Positions 27,713 through 39,881 of a DNA stretch of 64,000 bases are shown here, piece by piece. A program made the position numbers and the translations under genes. The notes under the pieces were generated by a model. The model saw only the letters and a program-made list of their open reading frames with translations, made no database searches and was not told where the DNA came from. Location: contig NZ_JASMRZ010000026.1 in assembly GCF_030462475.1 (NCBI RefSeq), positions 5,700 through 69,699 on the forward strand, written 5' to 3'. Source of the DNA: Variovorax sp. CAN15 (GTDB taxonomy: Bacteria > Pseudomonadota > Gammaproteobacteria > Burkholderiales > Burkholderiaceae_C). Positions within the stretch are counted from its first letter, which is position 1, and every line of letters begins with the position of its first letter.

Positions 27713-28386
27713 GGCTGCTTCCTCCCGGCGGCGAAGCGCTTCTCGAGCCGGCGCAGGCCCCAGACCAGCGGCAGGCTCATCAGCAGGTAGAGGAGGGCGA
27801 CCAGGGTGTAGACCGTCATGTTCTGGAAGGTCGACGAGGCGATGAGCTGGCCCGCGCGCGTCATCTCGGCCACGGTGATGGTCGAGACCAGCGAGGAGTC
27901 CTTCAGCATCATCACCAGCGTGTTGCCGTAGGGCGGCAGCGCGATGCGAAAGGCCTGCGGCAATATCACCCGCCGCATGATCAGCGCCGAGCGCATGCCC
28001 ATGGCCTGCGCCGCCTCGCGCTGGCCCGGATCGACCGCCTCGATGCCGGCGCGGAAGTTCTCGGCCTGGTAGGCCGAGTAGGCGATGCCCAGCCCGATCA
28101 CGCCGGCCTGGAAGGCCGTGAGCTGCACGCCGAACTCCGGGAGCACGAAGTAGATGTAGAAGAGCTGCACGATGATCGGCAGCCCGCGGATCACGTTGAC
28201 GATCACCGCGGCGGCCCACGAGAGCGCGCGCACCGGCGAGAGCTTCATCAGCGCGAGCCCGAGGCCGAGCACGCTGCTCAGCAGGAACGAAAGCACCGTC
28301 ACCTGCACGGTGACCACGGCACCCTGCAGGAGGATCGGCAGGAAGTCCTGCGCGTGCTGGAGGAAGGAGGGAGCAGCCATCTGCAT
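27709..28386 (-). CDS. Amino-acid-type ABC transporter permease
   Basis: 225-residue permease of the HisM/GlnP family with about five membrane helices. It carries the conserved block [20 protein letters not shown] and the ATPase-contact loop [15 protein letters not shown], followed by [20 protein letters not shown] single permease gene suggests a homodimeric channel. It overlaps the ATPase gene by 4 bp. A 160-bp gap with a repeat copy separates it from the binding-protein gene upstream. Confidence 0.95.
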
Positions 28387-28450
28387 CAGTCCTGTCGCGC
28401 GGTGCGCAGCCCGTCGAATCGATCGGCCGACGTAGGCAAGCCCATTCGGG

Positions 28451-28540
28451 GAACACCGCGGAACCGGCTTTGCCGGGCCGCAGGTGTTGCCCCCTGCAAG
28501 GGGGTTGGCGCAGCGACACGAAGTGCGCGAAGCCTGGGGG
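28451..28540 (+). repeat. Intergenic hairpin repeat, copy 4
   Basis: Copy of the repeat first seen at 7130, here 'gaacaccgcggaacc' to 'gaagcctgggg'. Its tail ends 6 bp from the stop codon of the leftward binding-protein gene. The copy therefore lies between the first and second genes of the amino acid transporter operon, in their transcript. Confidence 0.9.
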
Positions 28541-28546
28541 TGTGCA

Positions 28547-29314
28547 TCAGATCCCCCACTTCTGGACGATCTTGGCCAGGGTGCCGTCGGCCTTGATAGT
28601 GGCGATCGCCTTGTTGATGCGTGCCAGCGTCTCGGTGTCGCCCTTGCGCACCACGAGGCAGACGTCGCCCACGTTCACGGGCTTGTAGCTGTCGACCAGC
28701 TTCACGCCGGGGAAGGTGTTCTGGCGGATCTGGTAGGCCATGATGGGCTGGTCGCCGAGGCCCGCCTTGATGCGCCCGAGCGAGAGGTCGCGCGTCATGT
28801 CGGCCACCGAGTCGTAGCTGCGCACTTCCTTGAAGATGCCCTTCTTGTTCAGCATGTCCAGGAACACCGTGCCGACCTGCGCGCCCACCACCTCGCCCTT
28901 GAGCTCATCGAGCGAGACGTACGCGCGGGCGTCGTCGGCCCTGACGATCAGGCCCTCGCCGTACGAGTAGACCGGGTCGCTGAAGTCGACCACCTCCTGG
29001 CGCGCCGGCGTCTTCAGCATGGCGGCCGAGACGATGTCGATCTTGCGCGCGGTGAGCGAGGGGATCAGCGCGGAGAAAACCGTCTGCTGCACGTTGACGC
29101 CGAAGCCGCCGGCCTTGCCCACGGCGGTGACGGTGTCGACCATCATTCCCTGGATGCTGTTGGTCTTCACGTCCAGGAAGGTGAAGGGCACGCCGGTGGC
29201 CGTGGCGCCCACGTTGTAGGTGGGCGCGGCGCCCTGCGCGGCGGCCAGCGAGGCGGCGCCGGCGATGCAAAGACCCAGGGCCAGGCGATGAAGGCGGCGA
29301 ACGATGCGATTCAT
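28547..29314 (-). CDS. Amino-acid-type ABC solute-binding protein
   Basis: 255-residue periplasmic binding protein of the polar amino acid (family 3, HisJ/GlnH-like) class. A signal peptide with cleavage near AAA|QGAAPTY is visible, then a two-lobe fold with MMVDTVTAVGKAGGFGVNVQ, VDFSDPVYSYGEGLIV and a C-terminal KADGTLAKIVQKWG. It is the first gene of a leftward operon (binding protein, permease, ATPase, oxidoreductase). The IclR gene diverges from it, with a 205-bp AT-rich gap holding clear palindromes. Confidence 0.94.
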   Translation of the reverse strand: MNRIVRRLHRLALGLCIAGAASLAAAQGAAPTYNVGATATGVPFTFLDVKTNSIQGMMVDTVTAVGKAGGFGVNVQQTVFSALIPSLTARKIDIVSAAMLKTPARQEVVDFSDPVYSYGEGLIVRADDARAYVSLDELKGEVVGAQVGTVFLDMLNKKGIFKEVRSYDSVADMTRDLSLGRIKAGLGDQPIMAYQIRQNTFPGVKLVDSYKPVNVGDVCLVVRKGDTETLARINKAIATIKADGTLAKIVQKWGI

Positions 29315-29461
29315 GGAAGCACTCCTCGAAGCAAGGGAAGTTGAAGAAAGAAGAAAGAAAAAGAGGGGCGGGAAAGGAAAGCGATGCGGGGCAGCGCGAT
29401 GCAACATGCGTGCCAATAATCGATTCTTTTGAATCTCTAAACAATAAATAGAAACCACTAG

Positions 29462-32739
<3,278 letters not shown>

Positions 32740-32844
32740 CTTGCCAGGCAGTTTCCGCCTCGGCGAAGGTTTTGAAAATCAGAAAATAATTGGCGAATCG
32801 TCCTGAAAAACAGGATGATCGCCACGAAACCCGAAGGAGCCGGA

Positions 32845-33870
32845 ATGAGCCAGGTGATGTTCGATCTCGACGTGCTGCGCACTTTCTCCACAGGTATCGC
32901 GCTCGGCAGCTTCGCGCGTGCCGCCGACAAGCTGGGCCGCTCGACCTCCGCCGTGAGCGCACAGCTGAAGAAGCTCGAATCGCAGGCCGGCACAGTGCTC
33001 TTCCGCAAGGCGGGCCGGGGGCTGGAGCTCACCGATGCCGGAGAGACGCTGCTGGCGTATGCCCACCGCATGCTCGAACTCAACGAAGAAGCCAGTGCCG
33101 CCATGCGTGGTGCAGACCTGCAGGGCTCCGTGCGGCTGGGCCTGCAGGAAGACTTCGGCGAGACGCTGCTGCCGGCCGTGCTGGGCCGCTTCGCGCGTGC
33201 GCATCCCAAGGTGCGCATCGAGGCCTGCGTGGCGCGCAGCAGCGAGTTGCGCGAGCGGCTCGAACTCGGCCAGCTCGACCTGGCCCTGGCGTGGGACGCG
33301 GGCGACCAGCCGCTGTCGCCGTATGCCGAGCGCGTCGCGCGGCTGCCCCTGCTGTGGATCGGGCCGCGCACGCCCGAGCGGGTAGAGGCGCCCTGGTGGA
33401 CGCAGCGCGAGCAATTCGGCGGCGTGCGCCAGCCCAAGAGCAAGGAGCCGCTGCCGCTCATCATGCTCGACGCACCCTGTCCGCTGCGGGAGATCGTCAT
33501 CACCGCCCTCGACAAGGCGGGCGTGCCGTGGCGGCGCGCCTTCGGCAGTGCCAGCCTCGCGGCGCTGTGGGCGGCGGCATCGGCCGGGCTGGGCCTCACG
33601 GTGCGCACGCCCTTCGGCCTGCCGTCGCATGTGCGCGCCATCGACCGTTCGACGCTGGCGCTGCCCGCGCTGCCGCAGATCTCGCTCGTGCTCTACCGCG
33701 CGCAGGCCCTGCCGGAGGCGCCAGCGAGCCGCCTTGCCGCGCTGCTGCTGGAGGCCGTGCGCCAGCATGTGATGCCGGCGGGGTTGCCGATGCGGGAGAA
33801 TCCGCCGCTGGAGACAAGAACAAAAGTGATACGGCATGGCAACGCAAAACTTCCTGCACCTGTGGGATGA
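32845..33870 (+). CDS. LysR-family transcriptional regulator
   Basis: 341-residue LysR protein. The N-terminal helix-turn-helix is DLDVLRTFSTGIALGSFARA with TSAVSAQLKKLESQAG, and the effector domain follows with GLGLTVRTPFGLP near residue 260. The ATG at 32845 has AAGGAG 6 bp upstream and fits better than an ATG ten codons earlier. It is divergent from the MFS gene and overlaps the next AraC gene by 35 bp, so both regulators are co-expressed. Confidence 0.9.
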   Translation: MSQVMFDLDVLRTFSTGIALGSFARAADKLGRSTSAVSAQLKKLESQAGTVLFRKAGRGLELTDAGETLLAYAHRMLELNEEASAAMRGADLQGSVRLGLQEDFGETLLPAVLGRFARAHPKVRIEACVARSSELRERLELGQLDLALAWDAGDQPLSPYAERVARLPLLWIGPRTPERVEAPWWTQREQFGGVRQPKSKEPLPLIMLDAPCPLREIVITALDKAGVPWRRAFGSASLAALWAAASAGLGLTVRTPFGLPSHVRAIDRSTLALPALPQISLVLYRAQALPEAPASRLAALLLEAVRQHVMPAGLPMRENPPLETRTKVIRHGNAKLPAPVG

Positions 33871-34642
33871 CAGGTTCCTCTACATCACACCGGCCATCCA
33901 GTCGGGCCTGACGGCCCGCTCGTCGGCCACGCTGCTGGCCTCGGTCAGCGGACACCCCTTCACGCTGGAGGCGGTCGACGGCACCCGCGTGCGCTGCACC
34001 GCCGCACTGGTCGCGCCGCACGTGTCGCGGCGGCTCGACGTCGACGGCTGCGGGCTGCTCTCGCTGAACCTCGACCCGGCTTCCAGCGCCTACCGCATGC
34101 TCGCGCGGCGCATGGGCGGCCACGGCATCCAGCCCATCGACGCGCGGCGCTTCGGCGCGCTGCGCGACGACTTCCAGCCGGCCCAATGCGGCGCGCTGCC
34201 CAACGAGCGGCTGCAGTCGCTCAGCGCGAAGATGGTCGAGGCCATCACCGAGAGCCCCGAACTGCAGACGCCGCTCGATCCGCGCGTCGACCGCGTGTTG
34301 CAGTCCATCCGCGCGCATGCGGGTCAGATCGCGCTGCGCGATCTCGCGGCCGTGGCCTGCCTGTCGCCCGACCGCCTCACGCACCTCTTCGCCGAGCAGG
34401 TGGGCGTGTCGGTCAAGCGCTATGCGCTGTGGACCAAGGTGCGCCGCACGGTGCAGCAGTTCACCGGCCGCGGCTCGCTCACCGACGTGGCGCTGATCAG
34501 CGGCTTCACCGACGCGGCGCACATGAGCCGCACCTTCCAGCGCTACTTCGGCCTGCCGCCTTCGTTCCTGGCGAGCCAGGTGCGCGTGACTGCCGACGAG
34601 CAGGCCTCGCACGCTTGGGGCCAGAACGCACCGCTGCACTGA
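33836..34642 (+). CDS. AraC-family transcriptional regulator
   Basis: 268-residue regulator with a cupin-like N-terminal part (MATQNFLHLWDDRFLYIT...) and a C-terminal AraC domain (residues about 160-255): LRDLAAVACLSPDRLTHLFA as the first helix-turn-helix and GSLTDVALISGFTDAAHMSR as the second, ending FQRYFGLPPSFL. Its start lies 35 bp inside the LysR gene. Target unknown; the penicillin-acylase-family gene 121 bp downstream on the same strand is a possibility. Confidence 0.88.
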   Translation: MATQNFLHLWDDRFLYITPAIQSGLTARSSATLLASVSGHPFTLEAVDGTRVRCTAALVAPHVSRRLDVDGCGLLSLNLDPASSAYRMLARRMGGHGIQPIDARRFGALRDDFQPAQCGALPNERLQSLSAKMVEAITESPELQTPLDPRVDRVLQSIRAHAGQIALRDLAAVACLSPDRLTHLFAEQVGVSVKRYALWTKVRRTVQQFTGRGSLTDVALISGFTDAAHMSRTFQRYFGLPPSFLASQVRVTADEQASHAWGQNAPLH

Positions 34643-34763
34643 CGCGATCGGCCGCGGCAGCCGCCGCGAGCAATGCAGCGGCTGCGTACAAGCCGCCCGC
34701 CGCGAGGCTGCCTAAGCTCCGGGACGCTCCGCCAAGAGAGCATCAGCATCAACTGGAGACCTC

Positions 34764-37298
34764 ATGAGACTTTCGATCCGTCGCGGCGTCGTGCCGCCGT
34801 CGTTGCTCGCGCTCGCCGCCGCCACGCTCACCGCCTGCGGAGGCGGTGGCGGAGGAGGCAACGGCTTCGTGTTCTTCCCTTCCTCGCCGTCCACGCCGAC
34901 GAATCCGCCGGCCGAGGCCACCTACAAGGCCGAGATCCGCCGCACGTCGATGGGCGTGCCGCACATCAAGGCCGACAACTGGCCCGGCGTGGGCTACGGC
35001 TACGGCTACGCGCAGGCGGAGGACAACCTGTGCACCATGGCCGACTCGTTCCTTACCTACCGCGGAGAGCGCTCGCAGTACTTCGGTGCCGACGCGAAGC
35101 TGCTGGCCAGCAGCACCATCGGGCTGCCGAAGAACATCGACTCCGACTTCTTCCACCGGCACGTGATCTCGGCCGACGTGCTGCAGAAGATGATCGACGC
35201 GCAGCCCGACAACCTGAAGAAGCTGGTCGTGGGCTTCGCGGCCGGCTACAACCGCTACGTGCGCGATGTGAAGGCCGGCGGCGCGGCGCACGCCGCCTGC
35301 CGCAACGAGGCGTGGGTGCAGCCGATCACCACCGACGACATCTACCGCCGCATGTACGCGGCCAACCTCGCGGGCGGCTACAGCAACTTCCTCGCGAACA
35401 TCGCCAACGCGACGGCGCCTGCGGTGGTGGCGCCCACCAAGGTGTCGGCGCACCGCCCCGTCCACAGGAAGGCGGCGATACGGATGGCGGCACTGAAGAT
35501 CGAGGAGCCCGAGCTGCAGGTGGGCGGCCATGAGGGCGTGGGCAGCAACATGATCGGCTTCGGCACCGCCGCCACCGGCGATTCGAGCCCGCTGCTCTTC
35601 GGCAACCCGCACTGGTACTGGCGCGGGCCCGACCGCTTCTACCAGGCGCAGCTCACCATTCCGGGCGAACTGAACATCAGCGGCACTTCGTTCCTCGGCA
35701 TTCCGGTGATCCTCATCGGCTTCAACGACAACATCGCGTGGAGCCACACCGTGTCGACCGCGCGGCGTTTCGGCTTCTTCCAGCTGAAGCTGGCGGCGGG
35801 CGACACGACCAGCTACATGCGCGACGGCGTCGCCGTGAAGATGCAGCCCTCCACCATTACCGTGAAGGTGAAGGGCGTCGATGGCGCGATGACGCAGGTC
35901 ACGCGCACGCTCTACAAGAGCGAGTACGGTCCGATGGTCAACCTGGCGCCGATGAACTCGGCACTGGCCTGGAGCCAGACGACGGCTTTCGCCATCCGCG
36001 ACATCAACGGCGAGAACTACCGAACCTTCCGCAACTGGCTGCGCTGGAACCAGGCGAAGTCGCTCGACGAGTTCATCGCCATCCAGCGCGAGGAAACCGC
36101 GATTCCCTGGGTCAACACCGTGGCCGTGGGCCGTGGCAGCGCCAAGGCCTGGTACGCCGACATCGGCGCCGTGCCCAATGTGTCGCCCGCGCAGGTGACC
36201 GACTGCACCACGCCGGCGGGCGCGTCGATGCAGGCGACCCTGCCGCGAGTGCCGGTGTTCGACGGCTCGCGCAGCGCCTGCGACTGGCAGACCGACGCCG
36301 ACTCGGCGCAGAAGGGCGCCATCGGCGCATCGCGCATGCCCAGCCTGCAGCGCGACGACTACGTGGCGAACATGAACGACAGCTACTGGCTCGCCAACCC
36401 GAAGGCACCGATGACCGGCTTCCCGGCCATCATGGGCCCGGCCGGCTCCGACCCCGTGAGCTTCCGCACCCGCATGGGCAACGTGCTGGCGCAGGGGCGC
36501 ATCGACGGCTCCGACAGCTATGGCGCGAAGGGCGCGACGCCCGACAGCGTCAAGCGCATGGTGCTCGACAGCCGTGTGCTGACGGCCGAACTGTTCAGGG
36601 CCGACGTGCTGCCGATCGTGTGCGACGGCACGCCCATCGCCGTCTCCAGCGACCCGCTGACCACCGAGGCGATCGGCCCGAGCGTCGACGTGAGCGCAGC
36701 CTGCACCGCACTCACGGCATGGGACGGCACGGGCGTGACCGGCGCGAAAGGCGCGCACCTTTGGGACGAGTTCTGGAGCCGCGCTTCGCAGATTCCGGCC
36801 GCCTCGCTCTACACCGTGCCGTTCGATCCGGCAGACCCGATCCGCACGCCGCGCGGCCTGAACGCCGCGGCCGCCACGAAGCTGCGCGAAGCCTTCGGTG
36901 CGGCCGTGGCGCGCGTGCAGGCCAGTGGCTACGCGGTGGATGCAGCACGCGGCGACTACCTGTTCGCCACGCGCGGCGGCAAGAAGATTCCGCTGTACGG
37001 CGGCTGCGGCGCTCCGGGCTACTTCACGATCAGCTGCTCGGAGAACCGCCTGGACAAGGGCGGCTACACCATGGACGGCAACCCGAACGGCAACAGCTAC
37101 ATGCAGGTCGTGCGGTTCCCCGACGGCGGCGTGGAGGCCCACACCTTTCTGACTTTCTCGCTCTCGGACGATCCGGCCTCGGCGCACAACGGCGACTACA
37201 CCCGCGCCTACAGCGAGGGCAAGTGGCTCAGGGTGCCGTTCTCGGAGTCGGAGATCAAGGCCGATGCCTCGTACAAGAGCGTGACCATCGGCGAGTGA
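34764..37298 (+). CDS. Penicillin-acylase-family (Ntn hydrolase) lipoprotein
   Basis: 844-residue secreted amidase of the S45 family, whose members cleave acyl-homoserine lactones, beta-lactam side chains or other N-acyl amides. The signal peptide ends with the lipobox LTAC (Cys25), followed by seven glycines, so it is probably outer-membrane anchored. An alpha-chain region ends near residue 260. GVG-SNMIGFG marks the expected self-cleavage before Ser261, which becomes the N-terminal nucleophile. LLFGNPHWYWRGPDRFYQAQ and the N-D-N-IAWSHT motif (FNDNIAWSHT) of the beta-chain follow. Substrate cannot be told. Longer than the usual ~750-800 residues by the spacer. Confidence 0.88.
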   Translation: MRLSIRRGVVPPSLLALAAATLTACGGGGGGGNGFVFFPSSPSTPTNPPAEATYKAEIRRTSMGVPHIKADNWPGVGYGYGYAQAEDNLCTMADSFLTYRGERSQYFGADAKLLASSTIGLPKNIDSDFFHRHVISADVLQKMIDAQPDNLKKLVVGFAAGYNRYVRDVKAGGAAHAACRNEAWVQPITTDDIYRRMYAANLAGGYSNFLANIANATAPAVVAPTKVSAHRPVHRKAAIRMAALKIEEPELQVGGHEGVGSNMIGFGTAATGDSSPLLFGNPHWYWRGPDRFYQAQLTIPGELNISGTSFLGIPVILIGFNDNIAWSHTVSTARRFGFFQLKLAAGDTTSYMRDGVAVKMQPSTITVKVKGVDGAMTQVTRTLYKSEYGPMVNLAPMNSALAWSQTTAFAIRDINGENYRTFRNWLRWNQAKSLDEFIAIQREETAIPWVNTVAVGRGSAKAWYADIGAVPNVSPAQVTDCTTPAGASMQATLPRVPVFDGSRSACDWQTDADSAQKGAIGASRMPSLQRDDYVANMNDSYWLANPKAPMTGFPAIMGPAGSDPVSFRTRMGNVLAQGRIDGSDSYGAKGATPDSVKRMVLDSRVLTAELFRADVLPIVCDGTPIAVSSDPLTTEAIGPSVDVSAACTALTAWDGTGVTGAKGAHLWDEFWSRASQIPAASLYTVPFDPADPIRTPRGLNAAAATKLREAFGAAVARVQASGYAVDAARGDYLFATRGGKKIPLYGGCGAPGYFTISCSENRLDKGGYTMDGNPNGNSYMQVVRFPDGGVEAHTFLTFSLSDDPASAHNGDYTRAYSEGKWLRVPFSESEIKADASYKSVTIGE

Positions 37299-37322
37299 AG
37301 CCGTCCCTGGCGTGGCGTTGCC

Positions 37323-38561
37323 TCAGCGGCGGCGCTTCGCCAGCCAGTTCCACGCGGCACCCGCGGCCATCAGCACGCAGGTGCCGAGGAACACGGCGCG
37401 CATGCCGATGTGCCCGCCCACGAAGCCGCCCAGCAGCGGCCCCGCGACCTGGCCGGTGTACTGCGCCGAGGTCGAATAGCCCAGCATGTTGCCGGCCACG
37501 CGCTCGGGCACGTTGTGGCGGATCACGCTCGCGATGCACGGCAGCAGCCCGCCGAGCGACAACCCCATCAGGAAGCGCAGCACCACCAGCTGCCAGCCCG
37601 AGGTGACGAAAGCCTGCGGCACCAGCAGCAGCGCCGACACCGCGAGGCAGCCCACGATCACGTTCCAGTGCCCCACGCGGTCGGCCAGCCTGCCCAGCCG
37701 CGAGGCCGAGAGAATGCTGCCCAGCGCAGCCGCCGACATCACGAGGCCGGCCATCATCGTCACGCGGTCCGGGTCTTCCACCAGCGTGGCGACATAGACG
37801 GTGATGATCGGCTCGATCGACATGTTCGCCAGCATCAGCAGCATGCCGGTGAAGAGCATCGCGACGAGAGGGCGCTTGTCGGGCACGGCGGCCCAGCCGG
37901 TCTGCTCGGAGCTGCCGCTGCCTTGCTTGCGCGCGGCAGGCGCCTTGCGCTCCTCGCGGATCAGGAAGGCCGTCGCGAGAAAGGCCACGAAGATGATCGC
38001 GCCCGCCGCGAAAAAGGTGGCGCGGATGCCGATCAGCGGCGGCAGCACGCCACCGACCAGCGGCCCCACGAGATTGCCCGCCATGATGGCCGACGACATC
38101 GTGCCCAGCGCCCAGCCGGTGCGGTCCTTGGGCGTCTGCGTGGCCACCAGCACCATCGAGCCCGAGGCGTAGCCGCCCAGCAGCCCCGCCAGCAGCCGCA
38201 GTCCCACGAGCTGCCAGACGTTGCCGGCGACGCCGATCAGCGCCATCGCCACCGCCATGCCCAGGCTCGCACGGATCAGCATCGGCTTGCGCCCGTAGCG
38301 GTCGGCCAGCCGGCCCCACAGCGGCGCCACCAGCGCGGCGCTCAGGAAGGTGGCGCCGTACGCCGCGCCCGACCACTGCACGATCGCCGCGTGGTCCTTC
38401 ACGCCGAGCTGCTCGACGTACAGCGGCAGGAAGGGCAGCAGCAGCGTCATCGCGATGATGGTGGTGAACGAGCCGAACATGCAGACGGCGAGGTTGCGCT
38501 GCCAGTGGATGCTGGCACCCTGCCCGGCGGATGGGGCGCTGGTTGTCGTGGAGTACGTCAT
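37323..38561 (-). CDS. MFS transporter (drug-efflux type)
   Basis: 412-residue major facilitator with 12 predicted helices and the inter-helix motif GRLADRYGRKPMLIRASLG, plus the helix-5 like pattern LGTMSSAIMAGNLVGPLVGG typical of drug:proton antiporters. The second half contains SRLGRLADRVGHWNVIVG. The start is the ATG in the complement of 38559-38561 (MTYSTTTSAPS); an earlier in-frame ATG at 38621 adds twenty residues without membrane character. It converges with the acylase gene 24 bp away. No regulator is adjacent. Confidence 0.88.
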   Translation of the reverse strand: MTYSTTTSAPSAGQGASIHWQRNLAVCMFGSFTTIIAMTLLLPFLPLYVEQLGVKDHAAIVQWSGAAYGATFLSAALVAPLWGRLADRYGRKPMLIRASLGMAVAMALIGVAGNVWQLVGLRLLAGLLGGYASGSMVLVATQTPKDRTGWALGTMSSAIMAGNLVGPLVGGVLPPLIGIRATFFAAGAIIFVAFLATAFLIREERKAPAARKQGSGSSEQTGWAAVPDKRPLVAMLFTGMLLMLANMSIEPIITVYVATLVEDPDRVTMMAGLVMSAAALGSILSASRLGRLADRVGHWNVIVGCLAVSALLLVPQAFVTSGWQLVVLRFLMGLSLGGLLPCIASVIRHNVPERVAGNMLGYSTSAQYTGQVAGPLLGGFVGGHIGMRAVFLGTCVLMAAGAAWNWLAKRRR

Positions 38562-38703
38562 GGGGAGCGCCCATTGTGGGATGCCGTGCGCGGGCTGGCG
38601 CTTGCCGATTGGAGGCGGCACCCATCGCGCGCGGGAAGGTTGGGAGGTGCCAGGCTTCTCCCGGGCTGCTCAGGGGCAAGGGCCCCGCACTAAAATCTCG
38701 ACC

Positions 38704-38744
38704 CCGCAGCAGGGCGTCTCGGCCTGCTGCGGAGTTTTGCTTTT
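38704..38744 (+). promoter_or_regulatory. Leader hairpin before the orphan BMP-type gene
   Basis: CCGCAGCAGG (38704-38713) and CCTGCTGCGG (38723-38732) form a perfect 10-bp stem with a 9-nt loop, followed by agttttgctttt. It looks like an intrinsic terminator or attenuator and sits 24 bp before the next start codon. A possible -10 box (taaaat, 38692-38697) lies just before it. Confidence 0.55.
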
Positions 38745-38767
38745 CCGGGGCCATGTAGAGGAACACC

Positions 38768-39868
38768 ATGTACAAAAACCTCGCGGGCCGCGCCGTTCTG
38801 GCGCTGGCCGCCGCGTGCTTTCTATCTCCCGCCTTCTCGCAAACGCAGTCGCCGAAAGAGCCGCTGAAGATCGGCTTCGTCTACGTCACGCCCGTCACGG
38901 ATGCGGGCTGGGTGCGCCAGCACGAGGAAGGCCGCAAGGCCGTCGAGGCGGCGCTGGGCGCGAAGGTCAGGACCACCTACGTCGAGAACGTGGCCGAGGG
39001 CGCCGATGCGGAGCGCGTGATCCGCGACCTCGCGCAGCAGGGCAACAAGCTCATCTTCACGCCGAGCTTCGGCTACATGGAGCCGACGATGAAGGTGGCG
39101 AAGGACTTCCCCGACGTGAGGTTCGAGTCGATCACCGGCTACAAGACCGCGCCCAACGTGGCGACCGCCAATGCGCGCTACTACGAAGGCCGCTACCTGG
39201 CAGGCATCGCGGCGGGGCGCATGACGAAGACCAACGTGGCCGGCTACGTCGCGGGCTTTCCGATTCCGGAGGTGCTGCAGGGCATCAACGCCTTCACGCT
39301 CGGCATGCGCTCGGTGAACCCTTCCGCGCAGGTGCGCGTGGTGTGGCTCAACGAATGGTTCGATCCGCCGAAGGAGCGCGACGCGGCCATGGCGCTGTTC
39401 AACCAGAACGCCGACGTGGTTGCATTCCACACCGGCTCCACCGCCGTGATGGCGGCGGCACAGGAGCGCGGCAAGCTGGCCATCGCGTACCACTCCGACA
39501 TGCGCAAGATCGCGCCCGACGCGCAGGTCGTCGCCGTCACGCACCAGTGGGGCGGCTACTACACGCAGCGCGCGAAGGCCGTGCTCGACGGCAGCTGGAA
39601 GAGCGGCAACCTCTGGGGCGGCGTGAAGGAAGGAATGATCCGCGTCGGCGACTTCGGCACCAAGGTGCCCAAGGCCGTGCAGGACGAGGTGCTGGCGCGG
39701 CAGAAGGACATCGCGGCGGGCAAGCTGCAGCCCTTCCGTGCGGTTGCGGCCGATGTGCGCGACAACGAAGGCCGTGTCGTTATCGCAAAGGGCGCGCAGT
39801 TGAGCGACGAGCAGATCCTGGCGATGAACTGGCTCGTGGAGGGCGCGCAGGGGCGGGTGGGGCGCTGA
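38768..39868 (+). CDS. BMP-family solute-binding protein (orphan)
   Basis: 366-residue periplasmic binding protein of the BMP/PnrA family. It has a standard signal peptide cleaved near AFS|QTQSP, without a lipobox, unlike the lipoprotein paralogue at 13454. Shared blocks include EGADAERVIRDLAQQGNKLI, SFGYMEPTMKVAKDF and VWLNEWFDPPKERDAA. No ATPase or permease is adjacent, so it may deliver a ligand to the importer encoded at 9799-13404 or serve another system. The ligand is probably a purine or nucleoside by family. Guanine deaminase lies 2.7 kb downstream. Confidence 0.92.
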   Translation: MYKNLAGRAVLALAAACFLSPAFSQTQSPKEPLKIGFVYVTPVTDAGWVRQHEEGRKAVEAALGAKVRTTYVENVAEGADAERVIRDLAQQGNKLIFTPSFGYMEPTMKVAKDFPDVRFESITGYKTAPNVATANARYYEGRYLAGIAAGRMTKTNVAGYVAGFPIPEVLQGINAFTLGMRSVNPSAQVRVVWLNEWFDPPKERDAAMALFNQNADVVAFHTGSTAVMAAAQERGKLAIAYHSDMRKIAPDAQVVAVTHQWGGYYTQRAKAVLDGSWKSGNLWGGVKEGMIRVGDFGTKVPKAVQDEVLARQKDIAAGKLQPFRAVAADVRDNEGRVVIAKGAQLSDEQILAMNWLVEGAQGRVGR

Positions 39869-39881
39869 GCGTCGGCAGTCC

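Noticed and set aside
34749..37187. 812-residue open frame antisense to the acylase gene
   Set aside because: The acylase has signal peptide, lipobox and catalytic motifs; the antisense frame has compositional bias only.
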